Below are positions 62,450 to 64,000 of a stretch of DNA of 64,000 nucleotides, piece by piece. How positions within the stretch are numbered: position 1 is the first letter of the stretch; every line of letters starts with the position of its first letter. The stretch is from NCBI RefSeq assembly GCF_039555755.1, contig NZ_CP154631.1, positions 496,001 through 560,000 on the forward strand. Direction: 5' to 3'. The notes beneath the pieces are model-generated. The model saw only the letters and a list, made by a program, of their open reading frames with translations. It was not told where the DNA came from and did not search any database. Both the position numbers and the translations under genes were made by a program. The DNA is from Pseudomonas sediminis (GTDB taxonomy: Bacteria > Pseudomonadota > Gammaproteobacteria > Pseudomonadales > Pseudomonadaceae).

Positions 62450-63460
62450 ATGGCGTTCAACATGCACAACCGCCACCTGCTCAGCCTGATGCACCATAGC
62501 ACCCGCGAGCTGCGCTACCTGCTCGACCTGTCACGCGACCTCAAACGCGCCAAGTACACCGGCACCGAGCAGCAGCACCTGACCCGCAAGAACATCGCGC
62601 TGATCTTCGAGAAGACTTCGACCCGCACCCGCTGCGCCTTCGAAGTGGCAGCCTACGACCAGGGGGCCAACGTTACCTACATCGACCCCAACTCCTCGCA
62701 GATCGGCCACAAGGAAACCATGAAGGACACTGCCCGCGTACTCGGGCGCATGTATGACGCCATCGAGTACCGCGGCTTCAAGCAGGAGATCGTCGAGGAG
62801 CTGGCCAAGTATGCCGGCGTGCCGGTGTTCAACGGCCTGACCGATGAGTACCACCCGACGCAGATGCTCGCCGATGTGCTGACCATGCGCGAGCACAGCG
62901 ACAAGCCGCTGCACGACATCGCCTACGCCTACCTGGGTGATGCGCGCAACAACATGGGCAACTCGCTGCTGCTGATCGGCGCCAAGCTCGGCATGGACGT
63001 GCGCATCGCCGCGCCCAAGGCACTGTGGCCGAGCGACGAGCACGTCGCCGCCTGCAAGAAATTCGCCGAAGAAAGCGGCGCACGCATCCTGCTCACCGAA
63101 GACCCGAAGGCAGCGGTCAAGGGCGTGGATTTCGTCCACACCGACGTCTGGGTGTCCATGGGCGAGCCGGTGGAAGCCTGGGCTGAGCGCATCCAGGAGC
63201 TGCTGCCCTACCAGGTCAACGCCGAGATCATGAAGGCCGCCGGCAACCCACGGGTGAAGTTCATGCATTGCCTGCCGGCCTTCCACAACAGCGAAACCAA
63301 GATCGGCAAGCAGATTGCCGAGCAGTATCCGCACCTGAAGAACGGCATCGAGGTCACCGAAGAGGTCTTCGAGTCACCCTGGAACATCGCCTTCGAGCAG
63401 GCGGAAAACCGCATGCACACCATCAAGGCCATTCTGGTGGCGACCCTGGCTGACATCTGA
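62450..63460 (+). CDS. arcB: Catabolic ornithine carbamoyltransferase
   Basis: A 336-residue enzyme splitting citrulline with phosphate to ornithine and carbamoyl phosphate. The carbamoyl-phosphate motif is [12 protein letters not shown] (STRTR, residues 56-60), [11 protein letters not shown] near 140 is typical, and [10 protein letters not shown] near 270 supplies the active-site Cys. The preceding 85-bp gap holds a GC-rich hairpin (CCCTCTCCCCCCGAGAGAGG). GGAGAAAGAACC precedes the ATG. Confidence 0.95.
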   Translation: MAFNMHNRHLLSLMHHSTRELRYLLDLSRDLKRAKYTGTEQQHLTRKNIALIFEKTSTRTRCAFEVAAYDQGANVTYIDPNSSQIGHKETMKDTARVLGRMYDAIEYRGFKQEIVEELAKYAGVPVFNGLTDEYHPTQMLADVLTMREHSDKPLHDIAYAYLGDARNNMGNSLLLIGAKLGMDVRIAAPKALWPSDEHVAACKKFAEESGARILLTEDPKAAVKGVDFVHTDVWVSMGEPVEAWAERIQELLPYQVNAEIMKAAGNPRVKFMHCLPAFHNSETKIGKQIAEQYPHLKNGIEVTEEVFESPWNIAFEQAENRMHTIKAILVATLADI

Positions 63461-63476
63461 CGCTGCACGCTTGTCT

Positions 63477-63502
63477 CCCCTCTCCCATTAATGGGAGAGG
63501 GG
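63477..63502 (+). repeat. Intercistronic hairpin between arcB and arcC
   Basis: CCCCTCTCCCAT and ATGGGAGAGGGG are exact 12-bp inverted arms with a two-base centre. It lies in a 156-bp gap that also holds a GTAGCCCGGAGAAATCCGGG repeat (from about 63536). It is likely an RNA processing or stability element that lets arcB and arcC mRNA levels differ. Confidence 0.6.
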
Positions 63503-63616
63503 GCGGGGAGAGGGCCTGGCTGGCAGCACCGTTGTGTAGCCCGGAGAAATCCGGGAACGACCTGTTCCACTGCCCCGGATTGCATCCGGGCGACGAACAC
63601 GAACAAGGAGAACACC

Positions 63617-64000
63617 ATGCGACTCGTCATCGCCTTGGGCGGCAACGCCCTGCTTCGTCGCGGCGAAGCCATGACCGCAGAAAATCAACGAGAGAACGTG
63701 CGCGTCGCCTGCGAGCAGATCGCCAAGGTGGCAGATGGCAACGAGCTGGTCATCGCCCACGGCAACGGCCCGCAGGTCGGCCTGCTGGCCCTGCAGGGCA
63801 ACGCCTATGACGCGGCCAATCCTTATCCGCTGGACGTGCTCGGCGCCGAAACCGAAGGCATGATCGGCTACATGATCGAACAGGAGCTGGGTAACCTGCT
63901 GCCCTTCGAAGTGCCCTTCGCCACCCTGCTCACCCAGGTGGAAGTGGACAGCGCCGACCCAGCCTTCAAGAACCCGACCAAGCCCATCGGCCCGGTCTAC
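63617..64000 (+). CDS. arcC: Carbamate kinase (partial, runs off the window)
   Basis: The first 128 residues of a carbamate kinase, which makes ATP from carbamoyl phosphate and ADP. The N-terminus [16 protein letters not shown] carries the GGNAL substrate loop, [13 protein letters not shown] is near residue 48 and [16 protein letters not shown] near 76. AAGGAGAACACC precedes the ATG. The gene continues beyond 64000. Confidence 0.95.
   Translation, partial: MRLVIALGGNALLRRGEAMTAENQRENVRVACEQIAKVADGNELVIAHGNGPQVGLLALQGNAYDAANPYPLDVLGAETEGMIGYMIEQELGNLLPFEVPFATLLTQVEVDSADPAFKNPTKPIGPVY

Noticed and set aside
1..64000. CRISPR array
   Set aside because: No regularly spaced direct repeats seen; the repeats found are palindromic REP-type units or IS ends.

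Overview
This is a stretch of Pseudomonas chromosome. The arcDABC arginine deiminase operon, the trifunctional PutA with a ribbon-helix-helix N-terminus, olsBA, ArgP/LysE, an ato-type CoA-transferase/thiolase/AtoE cluster, REP-like palindromes and ANR-type boxes all point there. The set is compatible with the P. mendocina/oleovorans lineage, but that species-level statement is inference. The right half (about 28.8-64 kb) is ordinary, GC-rich, densely packed core chromosome. The left 28 kb is a mosaic accessory island with lower and uneven GC, pseudogenes, IS remnants, a tyrosine recombinase and several defence-type gene sets.

Island, left to right. There is a gene tail (1-124), a decayed SIR2-like C-terminus on the minus strand, a double-AAA+ ATPase followed by a WYL regulator, an IS3-family transposase remnant, a HAD hydrolase and a tyrosine recombinase. 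Next comes an uncharacterised minus-strand cassette (6.5-11.7 kb): a 39-aa membrane peptide, a TerB-like protein, a putative membrane metal-dependent hydrolase and a second protein sharing a PH-like module with the TerB protein. Upstream of it lie a perfect long-spaced palindrome and the broken N-terminus of a CapW/BrxR-type WYL regulator. A second minus-strand operon (20.8-12.5 kb) encodes a Sel1-repeat protein, an HhH-glycosylase-like protein, an ADP-ribosyltransferase-fold-like protein, an AddB-like PD-(D/E)XK nuclease, an AddA/RecB-like UvrD helicase-nuclease and a translationally coupled 55-aa protein. A WYL regulator is transcribed divergently from it. Identical TGCGAC-N7-GTCGCA palindromes sit at the start codon and immediately after the stop codon of this regulator gene, so one regulator could control both flanking operons. 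The plus-strand arm holds a 54-aa protein, a 280-aa unknown, a frameshifted gene, a HEPN-type protein and a DEAD/DEAH-like helicase whose 3' end is removed by an IS21-family element.

The right island edge is suggested by a 20-base sequence resembling the tmRNA (ssrA) 3' T-arm (28031-28050), followed by unassigned sequence and the C-terminal stub of a LysR gene.

Core region. An OsmC-YcaO fusion and a MobA-like nucleotidyltransferase are followed by a LysR regulator divergent from a short-chain fatty acid/acetoacetate cluster (scoAB, atoB, atoE). Then come a phospholipase D-type cardiolipin synthase, a YceI protein, a serine hydrolase, an MBL hydrolase, an acyl-CoA dehydrogenase-like protein, olsBA for ornithine lipids, and a Usp/P-type ATPase divergent pair with an ANR box. 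After these are acpH, an ArsR regulator with a perfect operator plus an OYE reductase, an envelope coiled-coil protein, an NAD-dependent epimerase, argP with an ACT protein and a LysE exporter, putA with PutA-type GTTGCA operators, and arcDABC with an ANR box. arcC runs off the window.
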